DNA from: JAFGIT01 sp016929465 [NCBI: Candidatus Coatesbacteria bacterium]
Lineage (GTDB): Bacteria > B130-G9
Assembly (NCBI GenBank): GCA_016929465.1
Contig: JAFGIT010000262.1
Location: 1 to 9,761, forward strand
Length of the DNA stretch: 9,761 nt
Reading direction: 5' to 3'
Positions 1 through 6,344 of this stretch are shown one piece after another (positions within the stretch are counted from its first letter, which is position 1; the number at the start of each line of letters is the position of its first letter). A program made the position numbers and the translations under genes. Below the pieces are notes generated by a model. That model was not told where the DNA came from. It was given only the letters and a program-made list of their open reading frames with translations, and did not search any database.

Positions 1-86
1 CAACTCAACTCACACCACAATCCCCTCAAAAAACATAAAACCGAACCAGCTCGACCTCTCAAAAACCGTCAATCTGATTATTGGGG

Positions 87-105
87 GGGGCGGCGCCCCT
101 TGACA
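87..105 (+). other. GC hairpin abutting a perfect -35 box
   Basis: A run of eight G (83-90) leads into an inverted repeat, GGGGC (87-91) and GCCCC (95-99), with a 3-base spacer. The repeat touches the consensus TTGACA hexamer at 100-105. No T tract follows, so it does not read as a terminator for an upstream plus-strand gene. Positions 1-42 contain no G at all on the plus strand, and I see no coding region in 1-235. The function is unknown. It could be chance, or it could affect access to the -35 element. Confidence 0.3.
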
Positions 106-128
106 AAATCCCTATCACAGCCTAATGT
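100..128 (+). promoter_or_regulatory. Possible sigma70-type promoter for rpoD
   Basis: TTGACA at 100-105 is a perfect -35 hexamer. After a 17-base spacer, 123-128 reads TAATGT, which matches the TATAAT consensus at only three of six positions. The expected transcript start near 135 would give a leader of about 100 nt before the rpoD start codon. The -35 and spacing are good and the -10 is weak, so this is a candidate only. Autoregulation of rpoD by its own holoenzyme would be normal. Confidence 0.35.
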
Positions 129-182
129 TATCAATAGCATGAGCATATTAGGACTTCTTTCGAGGTGTTCTGGCCCTTAACT

Positions 183-198
183 CTCATCGTACGATGAG
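183..198. promoter_or_regulatory. Perfect 16-bp palindrome in the rpoD leader
   Basis: CTCATCGTACGATGAG equals its own reverse complement over all 16 bases. The symmetry stops at the flanking pair 182/199. It lies 37 bases upstream of the rpoD start, downstream of the candidate promoter. As DNA it has the form of a dimeric repressor operator. As RNA it could fold into a 6-bp stem with a GTAC loop. The right arm ACGATG (191-196) can instead pair with a second CATCGT at 214-219, just before the ribosome binding site. I cannot assign a regulator family to it. Confidence 0.45.
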
Positions 199-224
199 CG
201 AGTGACCTATACCCATCGTGTCCA

Positions 225-230
225 GAGGTA
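225..230 (+). promoter_or_regulatory. Ribosome binding site of rpoD
   Basis: AGAGGT at 225-230 lies 5 bases before the ATG at 236. This supports that start for the sigma factor. Confidence 0.6.
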
Positions 231-235
231 GTTAA

Positions 236-2014
236 ATGGTATCAAAGTTAAAGCTTACCCAGATAAAAGATGGACTTATACGGGATGCAAAGACCCGAAA
301 AGTTGTTAGCTATCAGTGGATAAGCGATATGTTGCCATCCGGTGTTCTCATCTCAGGCAACGAACTCGATGAGCTCATGATGGCCCTGAGCAGAAACGGC
401 ATCGAAATCGTCGATGACGGGGCCGATGAGCTGATCGACCAGCTATCCCAGGAATCCCCATCGGAACTTTCAGACGACTACTCAGGTGACGATCTGGAAG
501 AGCAGCATCACTATGATGTATCCAAGGAGCATTCTCCCGTAAACGTCTCGGATACTTTGAAGATGTACTTCCGAGATATGGGCAAGGTCCCATTATTGGA
601 CAGGGAAGGCGAAGTCAGAATAGCCAAGAGGATTGAGTCCGGCAAAACCAAAGTACTCAAAGCGGTCATCTCATCACCTATGAGCACAAAGGATTTGCTC
701 CGCTTCGCTGCTGATCACAGACGCCGGCATAATATCAGAGCCATCGTCAAGGTCGAGGATTATCGGGAGAACTTCGATGAAGAAGAAGAACGCAAACGCG
801 TCTTCGATACTCTTGTCGATATAAAGAAACTCCATCGCGAATACATCAAAGCCTCTCGTGTGTGCAAGAAATCCGTGACTCCCCCCAAAGAGGACAGGAA
901 AAAAGCCGGGAGACTATTCGCTCAACTGATCGAGAGACTGATCTCCCTCAACTTGAGCGAGAAGTACATCAATAAGATGACCGACAGAATCCGGGATGTC
1001 CTCAACCAGTGGGCAGAGTGTGAGAGCGAAATACGTAAGTACGAAGAGCACTGTGGGCTGACTGTCAGAGAGATGAGAAGCTGGATCAGGAAACTGAGTC
1101 AGGCGCCTCCCGAGGACAAGGGCCGCAAAGAAGAGCAGGTCGCGTTCACACTCGAAGAACTCGAGGAGATCGACAGCATCATCAGGGACCGCCGAAAGAA
1201 GGTCAAGAAGATCAAGTCCGAAACCGGCATGACGCTTGGCGCATTGATGCAGACCTCACACAAAATAGCGATGGGGCATGAGACCGCCAAAGAAGCAAAA
1301 AGGGAATTATCCGAGGCCAATCTGAGACTCGTTGTCAGCATCGCGAAAAAATATGTAAATCGCGGACTTCACCTCTCGGACCTCATTCAGGAAGGCAATA
1401 TCGGCCTCATGAAGGCCGTGGACAAGTTCGAATACAAGCGGGGATATAAGTTCTCGACATACGCAACCTGGTGGATTAGACAGGCAATAACGAGGGCAAT
1501 GGCCGACCAGGCCAGGACTATCAGGATTCCTGTCCACATGATCGAGACGATCAATCGCATCGTCCGCACCTCGAGATATCTGGTGCAGGAATACGGACGA
1601 GAACCAACACCGGACGAACTGGCTCAGAGGCTCGCGATGCCTCCCGACAAAATCCGCAAAATTATGAAGATCGCGCAGGAGCCTATTTCGTTGGAGACTC
1701 CAATAAATGAGGAAGAAGATAGCCATATCGGAGACTTCATCGAAGACAAGAAGATAATGTCGCCAAGTGACTCGGTCGATAGAGAGAACCTAAAGGAGAT
1801 CACTCGCAAACTCCTGAGGCAGTATCTGACTCCACGGGAGGAGATGGTTATTAGGCTTAGAATGGGCATAGATACCGGATACGAGCACACGCTAGAAGAA
1901 GCGGGCATTATGTTCAACGTCACAAGGGAGCGTATCCGACAGATCGAAGCAAAAGCCCTGAGAAAACTGCGGCACCCAACCAGACGCAAATTCCTCAAAG
2001 GCTTCTCCCCTTGA
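236..2014 (+). CDS. rpoD: RNA polymerase primary sigma factor RpoD (sigma70)
   Basis: Group 1 (housekeeping) sigma factor, 592 aa, which directs core RNA polymerase to -10/-35 promoters in the cytoplasm. Region 1.1 is visible at about 5-62 ([18 protein letters not shown]), followed by an acidic linker at 60-93. Region 1.2 is at about 103-135 ([11 protein letters not shown]). A charged non-conserved insert of about 200 residues follows, as in Gram-negative RpoD. Region 2 spans about 354-432 ([55 protein letters not shown]), region 3 about 434-510 (SHIGDFIED), and region 4 about 525-585, ending in the helix-turn-helix [19 protein letters not shown]. All core regions are intact, and the length is close to the 613 aa of E. 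coli RpoD. The start is supported by AGAGGT at 225-230. The gene has its own leader and terminator, so it is probably transcribed alone or as the last gene of a unit that begins outside the window. Confidence 0.97.
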   Translation: MVSKLKLTQIKDGLIRDAKTRKVVSYQWISDMLPSGVLISGNELDELMMALSRNGIEIVDDGADELIDQLSQESPSELSDDYSGDDLEEQHHYDVSKEHSPVNVSDTLKMYFRDMGKVPLLDREGEVRIAKRIESGKTKVLKAVISSPMSTKDLLRFAADHRRRHNIRAIVKVEDYRENFDEEEERKRVFDTLVDIKKLHREYIKASRVCKKSVTPPKEDRKKAGRLFAQLIERLISLNLSEKYINKMTDRIRDVLNQWAECESEIRKYEEHCGLTVREMRSWIRKLSQAPPEDKGRKEEQVAFTLEELEEIDSIIRDRRKKVKKIKSETGMTLGALMQTSHKIAMGHETAKEAKRELSEANLRLVVSIAKKYVNRGLHLSDLIQEGNIGLMKAVDKFEYKRGYKFSTYATWWIRQAITRAMADQARTIRIPVHMIETINRIVRTSRYLVQEYGREPTPDELAQRLAMPPDKIRKIMKIAQEPISLETPINEEEDSHIGDFIEDKKIMSPSDSVDRENLKEITRKLLRQYLTPREEMVIRLRMGIDTGYEHTLEEAGIMFNVTRERIRQIEAKALRKLRHPTRRKFLKGFSP

Positions 2015-2047
2015 TGTAGCTGCGCACCGAATTGGGGATTAGCCTGA

Positions 2048-2071
2048 GAGAAGAATGGCGCCGGGCTTCTC
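2048..2071 (+). other. Hairpin upstream of the rpoD terminator
   Basis: GAGAAG (2048-2053) and CTTCTC (2066-2071) form a 6-bp inverted repeat around the palindrome GGCGCC. No T tract follows. It probably adds 3'-end structure to the rpoD transcript ahead of the real terminator. Confidence 0.35.
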
Positions 2072-2077
2072 CTCGTG

Positions 2078-2113
2078 AAGGCCAGATGCCAATATGACTG
2101 ATTTGGCCTTTTT
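2078..2113 (+). terminator. Rho-independent terminator after rpoD
   Basis: AAGGCCAGAT (2078-2087) pairs with ATTTGGCCTT (2101-2110) as a 10-bp stem with one G-T wobble and a 13-base loop. The right arm runs into five T residues (2109-2113). It sits about 60 bases after the rpoD stop and before the lpxH-like gene. It should therefore separate the two transcripts, or attenuate read-through into lpxH-tsaD. Confidence 0.75.
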
Positions 2114-2147
2114 CGGTGGGGCTGCGAGCTAAGATGTTTTCATATAA

Positions 2148-2939
2148 ATGAGCCTAATCGCGATTTCGGATCTGCATCTCGGTCCTGACGATGACGATCT
2201 CAAGGCGGCATTTGTTGAACTGCTAGATTTCGTGACGCCCGAAGTCGACTCCTTGGTAATCAATGGTGACCTCTTCAGCTTCTGGTTCGGATACCCGGAT
2301 GTCATCCCATACCGCTACCTCACCGTACTCGCAAAGATGCTCGAATTATCCGACCGGGGTGTGAACTTCAGATACTTCCACGGCAACCACGACTTCGCGA
2401 TGGGCCCTTTCTTCGAGACATACCTTCCTGCCGCTATTTACAGCGACTTCGCGCTGATTGATTATCAGGGCACAAACGTGCACTTCGAGCACGGAGATCT
2501 AATCAACTACGAGGACACTGGATACAAGCTGCTCAGGAAAGTTGTCAGGAGCAAGCCCATAAATTGGCTCTTCAAAGCTGTTCCACCACACATAGGACTC
2601 GGAATTGCGAACTGCTGCGCGCATATCAGCAGAAAATACGTCATAGGCAAGAACACCAGCTTCTATTATTGCTGCCTGGAATCCGCATACCGCAGGATGA
2701 GAGACGGCGCCGATCTCGTTGTTTACGGACATGGGCATCGGACCATATTCCGTGAGATGGTCATTTGCAGGAAGAAGAAACTCCTCGTCATGATTCCCGG
2801 AATCAAGAGGAGTGAGATCTACTTCTTGAGGCTCTCAGGAGAGAACAGCGGCCTCTTCGCCTTCGATCCTGAAATCCGCCAGGAGAGGGTGGTGCATTCA
2901 TTCGACCTAAATTCCCTTGGAAAGGCAGTCGAGGGATAG
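2148..2939 (+). CDS. lpxH: LpxH-like UDP-2,3-diacylglucosamine diphosphatase (metallophosphoesterase)
   Basis: Calcineurin-like metallophosphoesterase of 263 aa. The LpxH family cleaves UDP-2,3-diacylglucosamine to lipid X and UMP in lipid A synthesis at the inner face of the cytoplasmic membrane. The dinuclear metal site is complete: D8 and H10 (SDLHLG), D41 (NGDLF), N80-H81-D82 (GNHD), H115 (EHGD) and H195/H197 (GHGHR). The stretch at about 118-165 (GYKLLRKVV, WLFKAVPPHIGLGIA, ISRK) resembles the helical substrate-binding part of LpxH/YbbF proteins. It has GNHD where E. coli LpxH has GNRD, and GHGH rather than GHTH, so the substrate assignment is an inference. Two Cys pairs lie in the cap (156-157, 175-176). 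An in-frame TAA directly precedes the ATG at 2148, which fixes the earliest start, but the Shine-Dalgarno is weak. The gene ends 6 bases before tsaD. Confidence 0.82.
   Translation: MSLIAISDLHLGPDDDDLKAAFVELLDFVTPEVDSLVINGDLFSFWFGYPDVIPYRYLTVLAKMLELSDRGVNFRYFHGNHDFAMGPFFETYLPAAIYSDFALIDYQGTNVHFEHGDLINYEDTGYKLLRKVVRSKPINWLFKAVPPHIGLGIANCCAHISRKYVIGKNTSFYYCCLESAYRRMRDGADLVVYGHGHRTIFREMVICRKKKLLVMIPGIKRSEIYFLRLSGENSGLFAFDPEIRQERVVHSFDLNSLGKAVEG
2931..2936 (+). promoter_or_regulatory. Ribosome binding site selecting the TTG start of tsaD
   Basis: GAGGGA overlaps the last codons of the lpxH-like gene and ends 9 bases before TTG at 2946. It is 21 bases from the next candidate, ATG at 2958. The spacing favours the TTG start. 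Confidence 0.6.
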
Positions 2940-2945
2940 TTCTCG

Positions 2946-3977
2946 TTGGCGCTCTTAATGGGGATAGACACATCCTGCGATGACACTTCCTGTGCAATCG
3001 TGGAGGACGGCAGACAAATTCTATCCAACGTAGTATCCTCGCAGATTACCGAGCATTCCGAATATGGCGGTGTTGTGCCGGAAATCGCATGTAGAAAGCA
3101 CGTCGAGAATATCGTGGGCGTCGTCAGGAAGGCCATCGCAGACGCGAAATGCGAACTAAATGACATCTCCGCAATCGCGGTAACCAAAGGGCCCGGTCTC
3201 GTCGGCGCTCTGCTTGTGGGAATTGGAGTCGCCAAAGCAATCGCGTATTCGCAGAGTCTGCCATTGATACCAGTGAACCACCTCGAAGGTCACATCCTCT
3301 CCCCATTTCTGGCTTCCGGAGTGAATTATGAGTTCCCGTTCGTATCCCTCGTGGTCTCCGGCGGGCACACCAGCCTATATGTTGTGCGAGAGCTTGGGCG
3401 ATACGAAGCCGTGGGCCGCACGGTTGATGACGCTGCCGGGGAAGCTTTCGATAAGACCGCGAAGGCTCTCGGACTGGGCTACCCAGGGGGACCTGTTGTT
3501 GAGAAGAGGGCCGCGAAAGCTGCTCGCTCGATAGAACTCCCAAGCCCGATGATCAAGCATGATAGCTTCGATTTTAGCTTCTCAGGCCTAAAGACTGCAG
3601 CTCTGAATTACATCCGATTTGAGCTCGAGATCGAGCCAAACGCGAACTGCGGAGATGCAATCGATACCGATGCGGTCGATAGTCTCTGCGCTGGCTTTCA
3701 GGATGCGGTAATCGATGTCCTCTTGTACAAGGCATTCAGGCTCTCAGAGCAGAGGAAGATCCCAATCGTCGCATTGGGCGGTGGAGTGTCTGCGAATACC
3801 ACCCTCCGGGAGCGATTTATCTCCAGGGGAAAACAGGATGCAGTGCGAGTCATCTTCCCATCGAAGCCACTTTCCACAGACAACGCAGCGATGATCGCCG
3901 CAGCCGGATTTCACCGCTTCGTCAATAAGGAGTTCGCGGATTCGACGCTGGATGCAGAGCCTAATCTTCCGCTCTGA
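2946..3977 (+). CDS. tsaD: tRNA N6-adenosine threonylcarbamoyltransferase TsaD
   Basis: TsaD (Kae1/YgjD) of 343 aa transfers the threonylcarbamoyl group from TC-AMP to A37 of ANN-decoding tRNAs, acting with TsaB and TsaE to make t6A. The ASKHA fold motifs are complete: GIDTSCDDTS at 6-15, VPEIACRKH at 44-52, the metal ligands H112 and H116 in NHLEGH, VSGGHTSL at 137-144, DDAAGEAFDK at 161-170, GLGYPGGP at 176-183, FSFSGLKTA at 210-218, GGGVSANTTLR at 278-288 and the metal-ligand Asp in STDNAAMIA (D312). The length is typical of bacterial TsaD. The start is TTG, supported by GAGGGA at 2931-2936. ATG at residue 5 is possible and would still keep the first motif. It lies 6 bases after the lpxH-like stop, so the two are very probably cotranscribed. 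Confidence 0.97.
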   Translation: MALLMGIDTSCDDTSCAIVEDGRQILSNVVSSQITEHSEYGGVVPEIACRKHVENIVGVVRKAIADAKCELNDISAIAVTKGPGLVGALLVGIGVAKAIAYSQSLPLIPVNHLEGHILSPFLASGVNYEFPFVSLVVSGGHTSLYVVRELGRYEAVGRTVDDAAGEAFDKTAKALGLGYPGGPVVEKRAAKAARSIELPSPMIKHDSFDFSFSGLKTAALNYIRFELEIEPNANCGDAIDTDAVDSLCAGFQDAVIDVLLYKAFRLSEQRKIPIVALGGGVSANTTLRERFISRGKQDAVRVIFPSKPLSTDNAAMIAAAGFHRFVNKEFADSTLDAEPNLPL

Positions 3978-4001
3978 ACTGATCGATATAACTTGGTGAT
4001 A

Positions 4002-4022
4002 CAGGACTACCCAAATGTCCTG
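4002..4022 (+). other. Weak hairpin after tsaD
   Basis: CAGGAC (4002-4007) and GTCCTG (4017-4022) form a 6-bp stem with a 9-base loop, 24 bases after the tsaD stop. No T run follows, so it is at best a Rho-dependent or RNA-stabilising 3' end. The 207-base gap (3978-4184) otherwise holds the candidate promoter at 4110-4138 and a ribosome binding site. I see no small gene in it. Confidence 0.3.
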
Positions 4023-4109
4023 CTCGCAGAACACCAGTATAGCGAAAAATCAGATTTTGAGCTGAGAATGTGGCGGGGTATGGTACCAGGCAAGAAGACC
4101 ATGTTTCGC

Positions 4110-4138
4110 TTGAATCCATGAGTCTTCGATGATACTAT
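4110..4138 (+). promoter_or_regulatory. Possible promoter of the HD-GYP gene
   Basis: TTGAAT at 4110-4115 and TACTAT at 4133-4138 are separated by exactly 17 bases. Each matches four of six positions in the sigma70 consensus. The predicted transcript start near 4145 gives a leader of about 40 nt. GAGGGAG at 4171-4177 then acts as ribosome binding site, 7 bases before the ATG. The HD-GYP gene is therefore likely expressed separately from lpxH-tsaD. Confidence 0.4.
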
Positions 4139-4184
4139 ACCATTATCCGTACCTGTCTGAGAACGCAATTGAGGGAGTCGTCAG

Positions 4185-5102
4185 ATGTCTGAGGAGATGA
4201 TCCGGGCCAGGAGGTCACAGATGGGCCGCTACAAGATCCCGCTATACATAAAGACTGACAGCCACGAGTTCATTCTCTACAAACCGGAGGGAATGCTCCT
4301 CCAGAACATGCGAGTGGAAACAGGCAAGTTCCCATCAGAACTATTCCTTAGAGCACAGGACAAACTGCAGGGGATAAAGGAACTCCAGCAGTCATTTAAC
4401 GAAGATCTGAGGCGGCACATAAAGGCAAACGACACGAACAGAATGAAGGATACACTCGTCGGGGTCGTCGCCGAGACTTTGACCGAGCCGAGATCCGGCA
4501 GCCTGGAAGGGGTGGCGGAGACCGTTGATATCCTCGCCGGTGAATTCGCTACTCAGCCAGGCGTTCTGAAGGCACTTGTCAATGTCTACTTCAAGGACTA
4601 TACGACCGCAATTCACTCTGTGAATGTGATGGCCCTGACGCTCGGATACTGTCTGTTCAATGACCAGGGCCTCGACATGAGCAAGACCCTGGGACTCGCG
4701 GCACTACTCCATGACGTCGGCAAGACCAAGATCGACATGCGGATCCTGAATGCAAACAGGAAACTGACGGACGATGAATTCGCGCAGATAAAAAGACACC
4801 CGACGATCGGATATGACATTTTGAGAGAGTGCGATTTCAGCGATGAAGAGATTTTCAAGGGTGCGCTCGAACACCACGAGAAATTGGATGGCAGCGGATA
4901 TCCGAAAGGTATCAGGGACGTATCCCTCGCCGGCCAGATCATCGGGATCATCGACTGCTATGAGGCGATCACGAATGACGACAGACCCTATAGAAATGCC
5001 ATGGATCCACTCGACGCGCTCGCATTGATGAAGCGAGAGGTAGAGACCGAGCAATTCAACTGGAGGCTATTCGAGGGATTCGCGCGCAGTCTGGTCAAAT
5101 AG
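4185..5102 (+). CDS. HD-GYP domain cyclic-di-GMP phosphodiesterase
   Basis: A 305-aa cytoplasmic protein with no signal peptide or membrane segment. The C-terminal two thirds (about 105-300) is an HD-GYP domain, the class that hydrolyses cyclic di-GMP to pGpG or GMP. The metal and signature residues are all present: H144 (HSVNV), H176-D177 (HDVGK), H205 (KRHP), H230-H231 (EHHEKLDGSGYP, with GYP at 238-240) and D257 (IIDCYEAIT), followed by the family motif DRPYRNA. An active phosphodiesterase is the simplest reading. The N-terminal 100 residues are not a response-regulator receiver domain. They contain a beta-rich start (PLYIKTDSHEFILYKPEGM) and a helical linker, which I do not recognise as a named sensor. 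The input signal is therefore unknown. It has its own candidate promoter and a strong Shine-Dalgarno. It converges with the minus-strand cluster across 63 bases. Confidence 0.92.
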   Translation: MSEEMIRARRSQMGRYKIPLYIKTDSHEFILYKPEGMLLQNMRVETGKFPSELFLRAQDKLQGIKELQQSFNEDLRRHIKANDTNRMKDTLVGVVAETLTEPRSGSLEGVAETVDILAGEFATQPGVLKALVNVYFKDYTTAIHSVNVMALTLGYCLFNDQGLDMSKTLGLAALLHDVGKTKIDMRILNANRKLTDDEFAQIKRHPTIGYDILRECDFSDEEIFKGALEHHEKLDGSGYPKGIRDVSLAGQIIGIIDCYEAITNDDRPYRNAMDPLDALALMKREVETEQFNWRLFEGFARSLVK

Positions 5103-5119
5103 CCAGAATTCACATTTCT

Positions 5120-5139
5120 GCCGATTGGCTCCAATAGGC
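5120..5139. terminator. Weak hairpin at the convergent junction
   Basis: GCC (5120-5122) with GGC (5137-5139), and ATTG (5124-5127) with CAAT (5132-5135), give a short stem with one internal mismatch and a 4-base loop. It lies between the HD-GYP stop and the end of the envC-like gene. There is no T tract on either strand, so intrinsic termination is doubtful. It is the only structured element in the 63-base gap. Confidence 0.22.
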
Positions 5140-5165
5140 CCTGCCTGACCATACGTGCCGGAAGT

Positions 5166-6323
5166 TCAATGCACTGGCCAGTCTATCCGCAACCACGCGT
5201 CTTCGATGTCCGACCCGATAAGCTGACCGAAGAGAAGACAAGGATGCAGTGCGAGCCCACTTTCACCCGAAAGGCCGATCTCCTGTCCGGCATCGACCGC
5301 ATCACCAACGCAAACGAAGCTCGCACTCAAGTGCGAGTAGATCATTACACGGTGTCTGCTATGCAGGACAGCGATGGTCAGACCGTAGCCGGGGAAATAA
5401 CTCGCCAGCGCGATCCGGCCTCTCGCCACCGATCTAACCTGAGAATATTGCTCGCACGCGTACTCGGGACCCAGAACGCCCTCCGCCTCTGATCCCTCCG
5501 CGGGTCTGAATTGAAGGGGGGAGCCAAGACGCCCGGGGAGTCGCCCAATGTCCGTGTCATCCAGACTGTTCAGGGCATCCACGACCGCAGACCGAAGTCC
5601 GTTTCTGCATCGTCTAAGCATAGCAGGGCCATCCTTGTCTCGCGATAGGCCGGCGGCTGCGACGACTGCCAACTCGCGCTTGCCGGCTATTTGAGCATCG
5701 AGCTCCTCGTCCCTCGAGGCGAGCTCAGCTCGCATCTTGATCAACTCCCCGAGAAAAGCTTGCTGCTGCTTCCTCAAGTCTGTCTGCATCGCCACCACCT
5801 CCTTGAGCTCCCGAGCGATCTCGATCAGAAGAGCCCGAGTCAATGCAGTGAATTCACCTCTCAGCGAGCCGCTCGGAGATGCCTCGCCCTGCAGGTCGGG
5901 GAATATCCCGAAAGCCCAGACCGGGCAAGCCGAGACCAGACGCTCAGATGCCGCCTTGAGTGAATCGAATTCCAGACTCGCGCTGGCCAGCTTCTCGATG
6001 ATCTCATCCATCTGAGCGTTCTTTTCGCGCAAGCTGAGGGAGTGTATTACTTGTCTCGCCTGTCCCTCGAGGATTGAATTATCCCGCATTATAACCTCCA
6101 TCCACCGCGCTGTGAACTCAGGGGCCGCGTCCAGGGACGAGGCAGAATCCATCATCTCCTGTGCGGACGACCTGTATGTATCCAGATGCCTCTCAAGGCA
6201 ACCGCGCACAGCTTCGAACTCGGAAATAGCCCCCTGAAACTGCGGCACATTGCCTGCCAGAACGACACTGAATGCCGCGAAAATGGTCGCGATCGGAAGG
6301 AGAATCCTCGGCAGTAGGCTCAT
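5166..6323 (-). CDS. EnvC-like periplasmic coiled-coil protein with degenerate LytM (M23) domain
   Basis: A 385-aa protein. Residues 1-23 form a signal peptide (R6, hydrophobic 7-22, AG cleavage site), so it is exported to the periplasm. Residues about 30-215 are helical and charged, with coiled-coil character (notably 98-130 and 160-215). The C-terminal part, about 262-385, aligns with LytM/M23 peptidases through GYGLTIAVLHS, YSHLSASFVCVGDAVDAGQEIGLSGESG and LLF. The zinc and catalytic residues are largely lost. The HxGxD motif aligns with A280/L284, and the HxH motif aligns with C362/L364. Only the His of YSHLS (H331) remains. E. coli EnvC has the same build: it binds the FtsX periplasmic loop and activates amidases AmiA/AmiB instead of cutting peptidoglycan. 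Its place 21 bases after ftsX supports that role. The Shine-Dalgarno is poor, which suggests translational coupling to ftsX. Confidence 0.78.
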   Translation of the reverse strand: MSLLPRILLPIATIFAAFSVVLAGNVPQFQGAISEFEAVRGCLERHLDTYRSSAQEMMDSASSLDAAPEFTARWMEVIMRDNSILEGQARQVIHSLSLREKNAQMDEIIEKLASASLEFDSLKAASERLVSACPVWAFGIFPDLQGEASPSGSLRGEFTALTRALLIEIARELKEVVAMQTDLRKQQQAFLGELIKMRAELASRDEELDAQIAGKRELAVVAAAGLSRDKDGPAMLRRCRNGLRSAVVDALNSLDDTDIGRLPGRLGSPLQFRPAEGSEAEGVLGPEYACEQYSQVRSVARGRIALASYFPGYGLTIAVLHSRHRVMIYSHLSASFVCVGDAVDAGQEIGLSGESGLALHPCLLFGQLIGSDIEDAWLRIDWPVH

Positions 6324-6344
6324 TGGATGGCAGAGATCACGAGT

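Noticed and set aside
1-235. Small gene or structured RNA in the leader region
   Set aside because: I found no open frame with a ribosome binding site and no recognisable riboswitch or RNA family pattern. Only the promoter-like elements and the palindrome can be supported.
1307-1726. Minus-strand open frames inside rpoD, up to 139 codons
   Set aside because: They are antisense to the most conserved sigma region 2-3 coding sequence, with no ribosome binding site or recognisable product.
2143-2148. TATAAA just before the lpxH-like start as a -10 box
   Set aside because: It overlaps the start codon, would place the transcript start inside the gene, and has no -35 hexamer at the right distance.
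2819-3543. Minus-strand open frames of about 138-139 codons across the lpxH-like gene and tsaD
   Set aside because: Both lie over conserved coding sequence on the plus strand, and their translations look random.
4002-4022. Intrinsic terminator for lpxH-tsaD
   Set aside because: The hairpin has only six pairs and no T tract, so I list it as a weak hairpin only.
5166-6323. Active M23 endopeptidase
   Set aside because: The HxGxD and HxH positions are replaced, so a catalytic call is not supported. It is annotated as a degenerate EnvC-like activator.
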